In this document: positions 56,842 to 64,000 of the stretch, piece by piece
Numbering within the stretch: the stretch's first letter is position 1
How the letters are laid out: every line of letters starts with the position of its first letter
Made by a program: the position numbers and the translations under genes
Source: RHKX01 sp963820055
GTDB taxonomy: Bacteria; Actinomycetota; Thermoleophilia; Solirubrobacterales; 70-9
Length of the DNA stretch: 64,000 bases
Reading direction: 5' to 3'
Assembly: GCA_963820055.1 (NCBI GenBank)
Contig: CAWFYJ010000004.1
Span: 186,001-250,000 of the forward strand
Notes under the pieces: model-generated
The model's input: the letters and a program-made list of their open reading frames with translations, nothing else
Database searches by the model: none
Told to the model about the DNA's origin: nothing

Positions 56842-58607
56842 GGCTGCCTCGATGCCACCCGGGTGTCGCGCAGCACCCTGGTTCCGTCCTGGTTCCAGAA
56901 GACGTCGGTGACCCCGCGATCGCCGGGGAGGTCGGGAACGATCGCCGCCGGGTTCTGATCGGACTGCCCCTTGACCTGCAACTTGCCGAGCGCGTAGCCG
57001 GTCTGGCCGGGCTGGCAGTCGGACCCGTTCTGCCCGGTCGGGGCGGCGGCGTGTGCGTGGAGGATGGGCAGCTCGTGCGGCGCGAACTCGCCCTCGGTGT
57101 GCGGCAGCGGCGCCGCCTGGCCGTACTTGCCGTTCGCCTGGACCCCGGAATAGCCGCCCGTCGAGAGTCCGGTCTGCGCTTCGCCGGGGACGCTCGTGGC
57201 GATCGGCGGGACCGGGCCCGAGCCGTCGAGGTCGAGGTCGAACGTCAGCGTGCCCTGCGGCGAGGTGATCAGCGAGACGCGCTGCGAGTAGCCGATCGAG
57301 TCCTCCTCGGTGAGGTGCTCGGGCAGCAGCGTCCAGAGGTAGTTCCAGTAGTTGCAGACCGTCTGGGCGGGAGTCACGTAGTCGGCGAGCGGCTTGGCGC
57401 TGTCGAAGAGGTCGCCGAGGCGGACGATCGAGCTCTTCGTCGTGGGCTGCTCGACGAGGCTCTCGAGCTGCGTGAACACGCCCTTGAGGCGGCGGCTGGT
57501 GCCGGCGCTGCGGGCGAGGACCGGCGTCCCGACGCGGATCGCGCCGTTCAGGCTCGGCAGGGCGACGCGAAGCTGCTGGACGCCGGGGCGCAGGCGCCGC
57601 TCGAGCTCGGCGAACTCGCTCAGGAACGGGCGCTGGCCGGGCAGCAGGTCGATCCCGGCCTGCAGGGTCGGAGGGCCGCCGGAGATGGTGTTCTGCAACG
57701 CCTCGGGGTCATCCCCGATCGCTGCCAGCGTCGTCGCCAGGTTTCCGAACATCGCCGCGTTCTGTTCGGCGACGGGGGCGACGATCGCGGCGGTCCGGGC
57801 GAGAGCCGGGAAGAAGCGCGCGAGCTGCGTGTTCGGGTCCGACAGCGTTTCGGCGACCGGCTTGAGGTTGGTCAGCAGCGGGTTGAGGGCCTCGAACGCC
57901 TGGTTGACGGAGGCGCCGCGGGCGGCGAAGCCGTCGCCGTAGCCCTGCAGGTTCTCGCGGATCGCGTTCCGCGTCGGCTGGTCGAACGTGTTGCCGATCT
58001 CGTCGAACTCGGTCTGGGCGATGAAGGTGCCGTCATCGGCTCCCTGGTTCTTGGCGACCTCGTCGATCGAGAGGATCTGGTTGTCGTCGTCGGCGGGATC
58101 GTCGTTGTCGTTCGTCCCGTTGAAGACGAAACCCTCCGGCGCCTCCCGGCCGTCGCCGCGCGTGATGTCGAGGTACTTGAGACCGAACGCCGACTTGTAG
58201 CGGACGCGGAAGATCGAGTTGACCGGCAACGGCGAGGCGGACTTGTCGATCTTCAGATTGAGCCGCGCGACGACTCCGTTCGTCTTTCCGTCGGAGGCGA
58301 CCGGCTCGGCGGTGGCGACGTCGTTGCCGCCGCTGCCGTCGGTCGAGCCTTCCGGCAGCCGGACCGCGTCGATCGACTCGATGACGCCGACCCGGGTGCC
58401 GCCGATCCGGACCTCGTTGTTGGGGACGAGGCGGGAGGCGTTCGGGACGACGACCGAGACCCGGTAGACGGGGACGAACGGAAGGCCGTTGTTCGCGTTG
58501 TAGGCGAGGAAGACCGTCACGACGATGATCAGCGTCGTGATCGCGCCGATGATCGTCGGCGACGCCGCGACGGCTGCGAGCGGGCTTGTCCGGCGCGGTC
58601 CCGACAT
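56838..58607 (-). CDS. Mce family protein, third in cluster (MceC position)
   Basis: A 589-aa Mce protein with anchor helix T-L-I-I-V-V-T-V-F-L-A-Y, MCE domain with V-R-I-G-G-T-R-V-G-V-I, a Ser/Gly-rich insert near residue 90, the helical section and a His/Pro-rich tail. The ATG at 58607 shares one base with the stop expected for the preceding gene if its frameshift is repaired (TGATG). Confidence 0.92.
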   Translation of the reverse strand: MSGPRRTSPLAAVAASPTIIGAITTLIIVVTVFLAYNANNGLPFVPVYRVSVVVPNASRLVPNNEVRIGGTRVGVIESIDAVRLPEGSTDGSGGNDVATAEPVASDGKTNGVVARLNLKIDKSASPLPVNSIFRVRYKSAFGLKYLDITRGDGREAPEGFVFNGTNDNDDPADDDNQILSIDEVAKNQGADDGTFIAQTEFDEIGNTFDQPTRNAIRENLQGYGDGFAARGASVNQAFEALNPLLTNLKPVAETLSDPNTQLARFFPALARTAAIVAPVAEQNAAMFGNLATTLAAIGDDPEALQNTISGGPPTLQAGIDLLPGQRPFLSEFAELERRLRPGVQQLRVALPSLNGAIRVGTPVLARSAGTSRRLKGVFTQLESLVEQPTTKSSIVRLGDLFDSAKPLADYVTPAQTVCNYWNYLWTLLPEHLTEEDSIGYSQRVSLITSPQGTLTFDLDLDGSGPVPPIATSVPGEAQTGLSTGGYSGVQANGKYGQAAPLPHTEGEFAPHELPILHAHAAAPTGQNGSDCQPGQTGYALGKLQVKGQSDQNPAAIVPDLPGDRGVTDVFWNQDGTRVLRDTRVASRQP

Positions 58608-58610
58608 CAG

Positions 58611-60296
58611 TTACCGAAGAGGAATCCGAGGAGGTCGCCGTTGCCCGACTCGTCGGGCCCGGCGTCGGGGGTCGTGGGGGTGCCCGGAGCGGCGGGCACG
58701 CCGGGGACGGCCGGATCGGTGCCGCCCGGCGCGGCGGGCGCGGCGGGCGCGGTCGGGTCGCTTCCGGCCGGAGCGCTGCCGTCGGGAGACGCGCTGCTCC
58801 CGGAACGGTCGGAGGCGGCCGCCGCCCTTCGCCTTCTTCGTGTCGACCGCGGCGGAGAGCGTCCCGGTCGGGTCGCAGAGGCTCGTGTCCGTCGAGCCGT
58901 CGGGGCAGACGGCCGAGTCGTAGGGCGGCAGGTTGAGCGGCTCGTTGATGTCGGGCTGGTTGCGGCCGAGCCAGGCGACGCAACGGTTCGCGTCCTCGAT
59001 GCTCGTCGTCGCCGCCGAGCCGTCGGCGTTCGGGACGCCGACCTGGCCCTTGTACATACCGGGGTTGTAGGCGGCGCAGGGTCCGGTGCCGACTTCGAAG
59101 ATCGAGAAGTGCAGGAGGTGCCCGATCTCGTCGTACTGGTTGATGGCCTCGGTCTGGTAGTAGAGGTAATTCAGGAGCCCCTCCATGCCGGTGTAGCCGG
59201 TGGGCGCCTTGCGACCGGTGTCCTCGGCGGCGCGCGCATCGACCTCGACCGCGCGGCCCGGGTCGTCGATGTCGCGGAGGAACTTGGCGAGGTCGTCGGC
59301 CGTCGCGAACGACTTCTTCGCGGAGTTGCCGAGCGCCTTGATCTCGTCGCGGCCCTTGCTGAGGGCACTCCGGCCGGTCACGGAGGCGTTGCCGAGCGCC
59401 TTCAGGCCGGTCGTCGCCGACCGGTTGAACGCCGGCAGGTTGCGGGACAGCGTCGTCAGGCCCGGAGCCGAACGCCGCAGGTCGGCCGCGAGCGGCGTCC
59501 CCTGGACGGCGACGTTGTCGAGCTCGGTCATCGTCGGTCGGAGCTGGGCGAGGAAGTCGTCGAGGAGGGCGAAGTTCTGGGAGAGGTCGTCGCGTCGCGT
59601 GTTCGCGATCGAGGCGGTGTTCCTGGCCTCGTTGATGAAGCGGGTCACGTCGGCGCGGCGCTCGGCGAGCTTGCCGATGATCCGGTCGGCGTTGACGTTG
59701 AGGTCGCGGATCGTCGTGTTCTGGCTGGCCAGGAGCTTCGTGACCTGGCGGGTCTGCTCGAGCGCCGGGGCGCCACGGTGGATCGCCTTGTTGAGGTTGT
59801 CGCCGTTGCCGGCGAGGGCGGTCCCGAACTCGTTGATGAGCAGCGTCAGCCGCTCGCGGTAGGGCATCCGCATCGTGCTCAGGACGAGGTCGTTCTGGAC
59901 CGTCTGGCGCGTCTGGGCGACTGGGATGTCGGGTGACTCGACCCGTTCGTCGTCGCTCAGGTCGGGGACCTCGATCGGCGCGCCCTTCGGGGTGCAGTCG
60001 ACGAAGTACTCGGCGATCAGCGACTGCGGCTCGCTGCGGCAGATCGTCCCGTCGCCGAGCACCGACACCGGGCCGCTCAGCTCGACCTTGACGACCGCAC
60101 GCTTGCTCGAGTTGACGTAGAGATCGGTGACGGTGCCGGCGGCGACGCCCGCGACCTTGACCTCGGAGCCGTTCGTGATCCCGAAGGCGTTGTCGAACTC
60201 GATGAAGTAGGTGTGCGTGTCGTCGCCGCTCGCGGTCGCGGCGAGACCCGCCACCGAGGCGCAGATCAAGGCGGCTGTCACGAGTAGCCGTCTCAA
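58611..60296 (-). CDS. Mce family protein, second in cluster (MceB position), 3' frameshift suspected
   Basis: A 561-aa frame as deposited. N-terminal export helix, MCE domain with V-K-V-A-G-V-A-A-G-T-V, helical section, then a cysteine-containing region (V-C-P-D-G-S-T-D-T-S-L-C). After about residue 488 the deposited frame becomes an implausible Arg-rich tail. Skipping one base near 58820-58828 instead gives a Ser/Pro/Ala/Gly-rich tail ending D-L-L-G-F-L-F-G-N with its stop at 58607, overlapping the next ATG. One extra G in a GGGCGGCGGCC run would explain it. Confidence 0.88.
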   Translation of the reverse strand: MRRLLVTAALICASVAGLAATASGDDTHTYFIEFDNAFGITNGSEVKVAGVAAGTVTDLYVNSSKRAVVKVELSGPVSVLGDGTICRSEPQSLIAEYFVDCTPKGAPIEVPDLSDDERVESPDIPVAQTRQTVQNDLVLSTMRMPYRERLTLLINEFGTALAGNGDNLNKAIHRGAPALEQTRQVTKLLASQNTTIRDLNVNADRIIGKLAERRADVTRFINEARNTASIANTRRDDLSQNFALLDDFLAQLRPTMTELDNVAVQGTPLAADLRRSAPGLTTLSRNLPAFNRSATTGLKALGNASVTGRSALSKGRDEIKALGNSAKKSFATADDLAKFLRDIDDPGRAVEVDARAAEDTGRKAPTGYTGMEGLLNYLYYQTEAINQYDEIGHLLHFSIFEVGTGPCAAYNPGMYKGQVGVPNADGSAATTSIEDANRCVAWLGRNQPDINEPLNLPPYDSAVCPDGSTDTSLCDPTGTLSAAVDTKKAKGGGRLRPFREQRVSRRQRSGRKRPDRARRARRAGRHRSGRPRRARRSGHPHDPRRRARRVGQRRPPRIPLR

Positions 60297-61729
60297 TCGC
60301 CCGGGGGAATGATCGAGGGGTCGCAGTCGATCTGGCCCGATTCGGTCCAGGGGTTGCTGCCGTCCGGCGCCGGCCGCTCGTTCGAGCCCGGGCAGCGCTT
60401 GTAGTTGCCGATGTCGAGCAGGCCCTTCTGCTGAATGCCGGTCTGGGCGAGCAGGCCGGAGAGGTCGACGATCGGCAGGTCGTTGACGCCCAGCGAGAAC
60501 GTGTTGAACGTCGTCCCGATTCGGCCGAGGCCGCCGTTGGCGTCGATGACGCCGGAGTGGCCGAAGTCGTCGAACCAGCCGGTCAGCTCCGGCGAGTAGG
60601 TGCGGAAGAAGGCGAGCTCGTCGAGCGAGTCGTGGAGGGCGGTGCTGGACTCGGGCAGGGCTCCCTGCCGGCGCTTGCCGTTGCGGTTGACGGGACCGAC
60701 GGCGATCTTCGCGAGCCGCGGCTGCAGCTTCGTCAGGTCGACGAGGTCGTTGTCCTTGCCGGGCGACTCGGTGATCTGGTCGAGGTCGCGAATCGTCGGG
60801 ACGAGGTCGGCGGAGGCGGCTCGGAAGTTCCTGAAGAACGGGCCGAGGCGGTCGGCGACGGGCTTCGAGGCGTCGACCAGGGGATCGACGTCGTCGAGCG
60901 TCGCCCGCAGGTTCACCGCGGTCGTGTTGAAGTTGCGCATGAAGTCCGGCAGCTGCGAGAGCGCCGTCTTCAGCGACGTCCGCTGGCGCGCGATCGCGTT
61001 CATCATCGAGTCGAGATTCCCGACGAGCGCCGAGAGGTCGTCGCGACGGGAGGCGACCGTCCGCGAGAGCTGCGAGCCGTTGACGATCAGCTGCTCGAGC
61101 GCCGGCGTGTCGCGGGTCAGCTCAGCGAAGGTCTGACGCGAGGTCGACAGGAACGGGTTCAGGTACTTGAAGCCCTTGTTGGCCTCCTCGCCGACGCCCT
61201 TGTAAGAGACGGCAAATCCCTTGATGACCTTCTTGAAGTCGGCGACGGTCTTCGGGTCGAGCGTGTTGAAGAGCTCGTCGAGGTCGACCTCCGAAACCGT
61301 CTCGGCCGTGGTCATCGTCCCGCCGGAGGGGATGTCTTCGCCGCCCTTGCCCTGCGGGGGAAGCGTGAGCTGGACCTGGCGATTGGCGACGCCGGAGAGT
61401 GAGAAGGAGCGGACCTGCGCCTTCGTCCCGCGCTGCAGGGGCGCGTAGGCGCTGTCGACGGAGAACGTGACGAGGGCGTTCCCGTTGTCGCCGAGCTGGA
61501 TGTCGGTCACCTTGCCGACGTTGGTGCCGCCGATCGTCACGACCTCGCCGCCGACGAGCTGGGAGGCGTTGGTGAACTCGGCGGTGACCTCATAGTCGGA
61601 GGCGCCGCTGCTGCCGGTCAGGGTGAAGATGGCGGCGACCGCGACGATCGCGATGACGCCGAGAACGAGGGCACGGCGAAGCATCCGCGCAGAGCGCGAG
61701 CCCCCGTCACTGCGGCTCCCTGCCTCCAT
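60293..61729 (-). CDS. Mce family protein, first in cluster (MceA position)
   Basis: A 478-aa Mce protein, first gene of the cluster. Anchor helix (L-V-L-G-V-I-A-I-V-A-V-A-A-I-F), MCE domain V-V-T-I-G-G-T-N-V-G-K-V, F-S-L-S-G-V-A-N-R-Q-V-Q-L-T, helical section and a C-terminal region with two cysteines. ATG at 61729 has GCAGGGA just upstream; a GTG at 61750 is the alternative. In most actinobacteria two YrbE permease genes precede this gene; here the divergent lemA follows instead. Confidence 0.92.
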   Translation of the reverse strand: MEAGSRSDGGSRSARMLRRALVLGVIAIVAVAAIFTLTGSSGASDYEVTAEFTNASQLVGGEVVTIGGTNVGKVTDIQLGDNGNALVTFSVDSAYAPLQRGTKAQVRSFSLSGVANRQVQLTLPPQGKGGEDIPSGGTMTTAETVSEVDLDELFNTLDPKTVADFKKVIKGFAVSYKGVGEEANKGFKYLNPFLSTSRQTFAELTRDTPALEQLIVNGSQLSRTVASRRDDLSALVGNLDSMMNAIARQRTSLKTALSQLPDFMRNFNTTAVNLRATLDDVDPLVDASKPVADRLGPFFRNFRAASADLVPTIRDLDQITESPGKDNDLVDLTKLQPRLAKIAVGPVNRNGKRRQGALPESSTALHDSLDELAFFRTYSPELTGWFDDFGHSGVIDANGGLGRIGTTFNTFSLGVNDLPIVDLSGLLAQTGIQQKGLLDIGNYKRCPGSNERPAPDGSNPWTESGQIDCDPSIIPPGD

Positions 61730-61764
61730 ATTTCCCTGCTTCTCCCCCACCCTGCGGGGGTCAA

Positions 61765-61858
61765 TTCCCGTTTCCTGCGTTCGGGAAACTAACAGGGGCA
61801 GCCTGAGCCGGAGTAATACGCTCCGCGAAGCCGGAAATCGGGAACATAATCCCGATTT
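61765..61858. promoter_or_regulatory. Two inverted repeats in the mce-lemA divergent promoter region
   Basis: First: a nested repeat with TTCCCG and CGGGAA arms and inner GTTTCC/GGAAAC arms at about 61765-61788. Second: AAATCGGGA (61835-61843), 6 bases, TCCCGATTT (61850-61858), a perfect 9-bp-arm palindrome. The second lies 48 bases before the lemA start and about 105 before the mceA start. Both have the shape of dimeric regulator sites; an mceR- or KstR-type regulator is conceivable but none is encoded nearby. Confidence 0.5.
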
Positions 61859-61906
61859 GCGGCGATTCTTTGCGGACCGCCTGCCCAGCGGTTAGAGTGC
61901 CCGCCG

Positions 61907-62461
61907 ATGGTCATCGTAATCGTCGTAATCGCACTGGTTCTGCTCGCCGGCCTGATCTTCGTACTGATCAGGAACTCGATGATCGCGAGCCGCAACCGGG
62001 TCGACGAAGCCTGGAGCGGCATCGACGTCCAGCTCAAGCGTCGCCACGATCTCGTGCCCAACCTCGTCGAGACCGTCAAGGGCTACGCGACCCACGAGCA
62101 GGCGGTCTTCGTCAAGACCACCGAGGCCCGCGCCGAGGCCATGAAGGCCGGCACCGTCGAGGCCACACAGCAGGCCGAGGCGAAGCTTTCCGGAGCCCTC
62201 GCCGACCTCCGCGCCGTCGCCGAGAACTACCCGGAGCTCCGCGCGACCGAGAACTTCCAGCAGCTGCAGCGCAACCTGAACGAGATCGAGGACGAGATCC
62301 AGGCCTCCCGCCGGATCTACAACTCCAACGTCCAGGCCTACAACACCAAGATCCAGATCTTCCCGAACTCGATCATCGCCAACTCCGGCGGCTTCACCGC
62401 CCGCGAGTTCTTCGAGATCGAGGATGCGGCCGAACGGGACCCGGTCGAAGTCAAGTTCTAG
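61907..62461 (+). CDS. lemA: LemA family protein
   Basis: A 184-aa LemA protein: an N-terminal membrane helix (I-V-V-I-A-L-V-L-L-A-G-L-I-F-V-L-I) and a long helical bundle with the family signatures R-V-D-E-A-W-S-G-I-D-V-Q-L-K-R-R, L-V-P-N-L-V-E-T-V-K-G-Y and R-R-I-Y-N-S-N-V-Q-A-Y-N. Function is not settled; LemA proteins are envelope-associated. Divergent from the mce cluster. Confidence 0.94.
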   Translation: MVIVIVVIALVLLAGLIFVLIRNSMIASRNRVDEAWSGIDVQLKRRHDLVPNLVETVKGYATHEQAVFVKTTEARAEAMKAGTVEATQQAEAKLSGALADLRAVAENYPELRATENFQQLQRNLNEIEDEIQASRRIYNSNVQAYNTKIQIFPNSIIANSGGFTAREFFEIEDAAERDPVEVKF

Positions 62462-62939
62462 GTTGGGCGGCCGGGTGGCGATGCCGGCGGCGCCGACGGT
62501 CCCCGGCACGGGGACGGTCAGCACCGCCGGGACCTATTGCAGCGGGAAAGCTTGACGAGCGCGGTCCCGTCGCCACTGCCCATCCCCGTGCCTGCCGCTC
62601 ATCGCGGGTCGCTCACTCCACCGACGCCGGGACCGTGAGCGGGCGAGCGCGGGCTGCTGGCTGCCTGCCGAAGGAGTCGTACGGCGTTCGGAGCTGGATT
62701 GGGCAGTGAGGGGGTGTCTTGCGTGGCCGCTGTCGCTGGCTGGGGGCCTGACTCAGGCCCTCAACTGCAAGTTCGGTCCCTCACAGGGACCAAACTTGCC
62801 ATTCGTGGGCTGACTCAGCGGTCCGCGCTCGTCAGCATTCCCCAGTGCCAGTAGGTCCCGGTCGTGCTGCCCGCCCCCGGGCCGGGCCTTCAACCGCCCG
62901 GCGGGGGCGCCGAAGCGCCCCCGCCGGCGAACCGGCTGC
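62462..62939. other. 478-base gene-free stretch
   Basis: No gene is supported here. It contains a hairpin GTCCCC-GGCAC-GGGGAC (62499-62515), 37 bases after the lemA stop and a likely terminator; a palindrome GGGCCTGACTCAGGCCC (62744-62760); and HR-A copy 3 (62763-62819). The rest is unremarkable GC-rich sequence. Confidence 0.6.
62763..62819. repeat. Hairpin repeat family HR-A, copy 3
   Basis: Stem 62763-62779 pairing with 62787-62803 (three mismatches), loop CTCACAG, tail GCTGACTCAGC (62809-62819) identical to copy 1. The left arm is nearly the same as copy 2 (one base differs over 17), so the copies are related by descent and are not just similar folds. Confidence 0.78.
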
Positions 62940-63539
62940 CTAGGAGGCGGCCTCGTAGCGCCGTGCAACCTCGTCCCAGTTGACGACGTTCCAGAACGCG
63001 TCGAGGTAGTCGGGGCGCTTGTTCTGGTACTTGAGGTAGTAGGCGTGCTCCCAGACGTCGGCGCCGAGGAGGGGCGTCTTGCCGTCGGAGATCGGCGAGT
63101 CCTGGTTCGGGGTGCTCGTGACCTCGAGGCCGTCGCCCGACTTGACGAGCCAGGCCCAGCCGGAGCCGAACTGGCCGATGCCCGCGTTCTTGAACTCCTC
63201 CTTGAAGGCGTCGAAGCTGCCGAACTTCTCGGCGATCGCGTCGCCGAGGGCGCCGGAGGGCTCGCCGCCGCCGTCGGGGCTCATGATCTGCCAGAAGAAC
63301 GTGTGGTTGTAATGGCCGCCGGCGTTGTTGCGGACGGCCTTGCCGTTCGGGACCGAGTCGAGGTTCTGGAGGACCTCCTCGACGTCCTTGTCGGCCCACT
63401 CGCTGCCCTCGAGGGCGGCGTTGGCCTTGTCGACGTAAGCCTGGTGGTGCTTGTCGTGGTGGACGCGCATCGTCGCCTCGTCGATGTGGGGCTCGAGGGC
63501 GTCGTAGTCGTAGGGAAGGTCGGGAACTTCGTAAGCCAT
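62940..63539 (-). CDS. Superoxide dismutase, Fe/Mn type
   Basis: A 199-aa Fe/Mn superoxide dismutase. Metal ligands: His in M-R-V-H-H-D-K-H-H, His in Y-N-H-T-F-F-W, and Asp and His in D-V-W-E-H-A-Y-Y. G-S-G-W-A-W-L is the family core. ATG at 63539 with AAGGAG 8 bases upstream. Choosing Mn or Fe is not possible from sequence alone. Confidence 0.96.
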   Translation of the reverse strand: MAYEVPDLPYDYDALEPHIDEATMRVHHDKHHQAYVDKANAALEGSEWADKDVEEVLQNLDSVPNGKAVRNNAGGHYNHTFFWQIMSPDGGGEPSGALGDAIAEKFGSFDAFKEEFKNAGIGQFGSGWAWLVKSGDGLEVTSTPNQDSPISDGKTPLLGADVWEHAYYLKYQNKRPDYLDAFWNVVNWDEVARRYEAAS

Positions 63540-63653
63540 GCGGTTTCTCCTTGTCGTTCGCGGGTTCTCTGAATCTATACCCGTTCGGGGGAGCTCCCAT
63601 TCTGCAACTTGAACCGCGCTTGAAGTCAAGCTCCGCCTAGGATGCCCCCGCCG

Positions 63654-64000
63654 ATGCCGGACGACGCACCCAAGCAACTCTGGTCGCCCTCCGCCGAGCG
63701 GATCGAGCGGGCCGCGATCACGTCGTTCGCCCGCGAGCACGACCTGCCGGCCGACTACGAGGAGCTCTGGCGCTGGTCGGTCGACGACATCGAGCGGTTC
63801 TGGGCGCTGGTCTGGGAGCACTTCGGGGTCGAGGGCGACTACGAGGCCGTGCTCGGCGACCACTCGATGCCCGGTGCCGAATGGTTCCCAGGCGCCCGCC
63901 TCAACTACGCCGGCCACGTCTTCGGCGACCGCGACCCCGACGCCGTCGCGATCCGCCACGCCTCCGAGCTCCGCGAGCTCTCGACCTGCACCTGGGGCGA
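63654..64000 (+). CDS. Acetoacetyl-CoA synthetase, N-terminal part (runs off window)
   Basis: The first 115 codons of an acyl-adenylate-forming enzyme: L-W-S-P-S-A-E-R-I near the start, W-R-W-S-V-D-D-I-E-R-F-W, then M-P-G-A-E-W-F-P-G-A-R-L-N-Y-A. These are the N-terminal hallmarks of acetoacetate-CoA ligase. ATG at 63654; an ATG four codons earlier (63642) is equally possible. It would activate acetoacetate, the by-product expected from the BKACE enzyme at 8641. Confidence 0.85.
   Translation, partial: MPDDAPKQLWSPSAERIERAAITSFAREHDLPADYEELWRWSVDDIERFWALVWEHFGVEGDYEAVLGDHSMPGAEWFPGARLNYAGHVFGDRDPDAVAIRHASELRELSTCTWG

Overview
The window is high-GC bacterial DNA with many GTG and TTG starts, tightly tiled operons (4-base ATGA or GTGA overlaps recur) and a gene set typical of Actinomycetota: a six-gene mce cluster, MmpL-type RND protein, acyl-CoA carboxylase, DUF3618 / holin-X / DUF4235-type small membrane proteins, a TB7.3-like biotinyl protein and DUF4349 behind an ECF sigma factor. 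Gene content fits the class Thermoleophilia (Solirubrobacterales-like) best. That placement is an inference from gene families; no rRNA or tRNA gene is visible. I see no prophage, insertion sequence or CRISPR array.

Layout. 1-5.5 kb: the end of a GGDEF-EAL protein, an Fe-S/thiol group (CGFS glutaredoxin, A-type Fe-S carrier, GST-like thioredoxin fold), an epimerase, DegV, and a three-gene membrane cassette whose first gene encodes only 44 aa. 5.5-10.3 kb: nitrilase-TetR operon, then a minus-strand operon (enoyl-CoA hydratase, beta-keto acid cleavage enzyme, OsmC, MerR regulator, membrane protein). 10.5-17.9 kb: MmpL transporter, GGDEF/HD-GYP protein, PECR-like SDR plus cytochrome P450, divergent acyl-CoA dehydrogenase. 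18.5-21.6 kb: two tandem NarL-type response regulators, a soluble hybrid histidine kinase and MscL. 21.7-38 kb: mostly lipid and central metabolism (second acyl-CoA dehydrogenase, several SDRs, drug-type MFS transporter, SGNH lipoprotein, PlsC acyltransferase, glycerol kinase, aldehyde dehydrogenase, crotonase, DNA glycosylase). 38.1-48.4 kb: biotin-dependent acyl-CoA carboxylase operon, an esterase and the complete bioBFDA operon with a trailing SDR. 48.4-52.2 kb: ECF sigma factor/DUF4349 pair, rubredoxin, Nudix hydrolase, unknown protein and SCP2-like protein. 52.3-61.7 kb: six mce genes with no YrbE permease beside them. 61.9-64 kb: LemA, Fe/Mn superoxide dismutase and the start of acetoacetyl-CoA synthetase.

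Taken together the region looks devoted to acyl-CoA and lipid turnover: beta-oxidation-type enzymes, an acyl-CoA carboxylase, the biotin synthesis that would feed it, a lipid-importer-type mce set and membrane lipid enzymes. Two levels of structure go beyond the genes. First, a 25-bp palindromic operator (AAGTAG-N13-CTACTT and close variants) lies before an acyl-CoA dehydrogenase, before the carboxylase operon, and between an enoyl-CoA hydratase operon and mmpL. This points to one undescribed regulon. Second, two families of intergenic hairpin elements are present, one with three copies and one with two; the two-copy family shows compensatory stem changes.

Two genes, the MFS transporter and the second mce gene, appear to carry a one-base frameshift near their 3' ends. 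Two real genes shorter than 60 codons were found by reading the sequence directly: the 44-aa membrane protein at 5343-5477 and the rubredoxin at 50066-50245.
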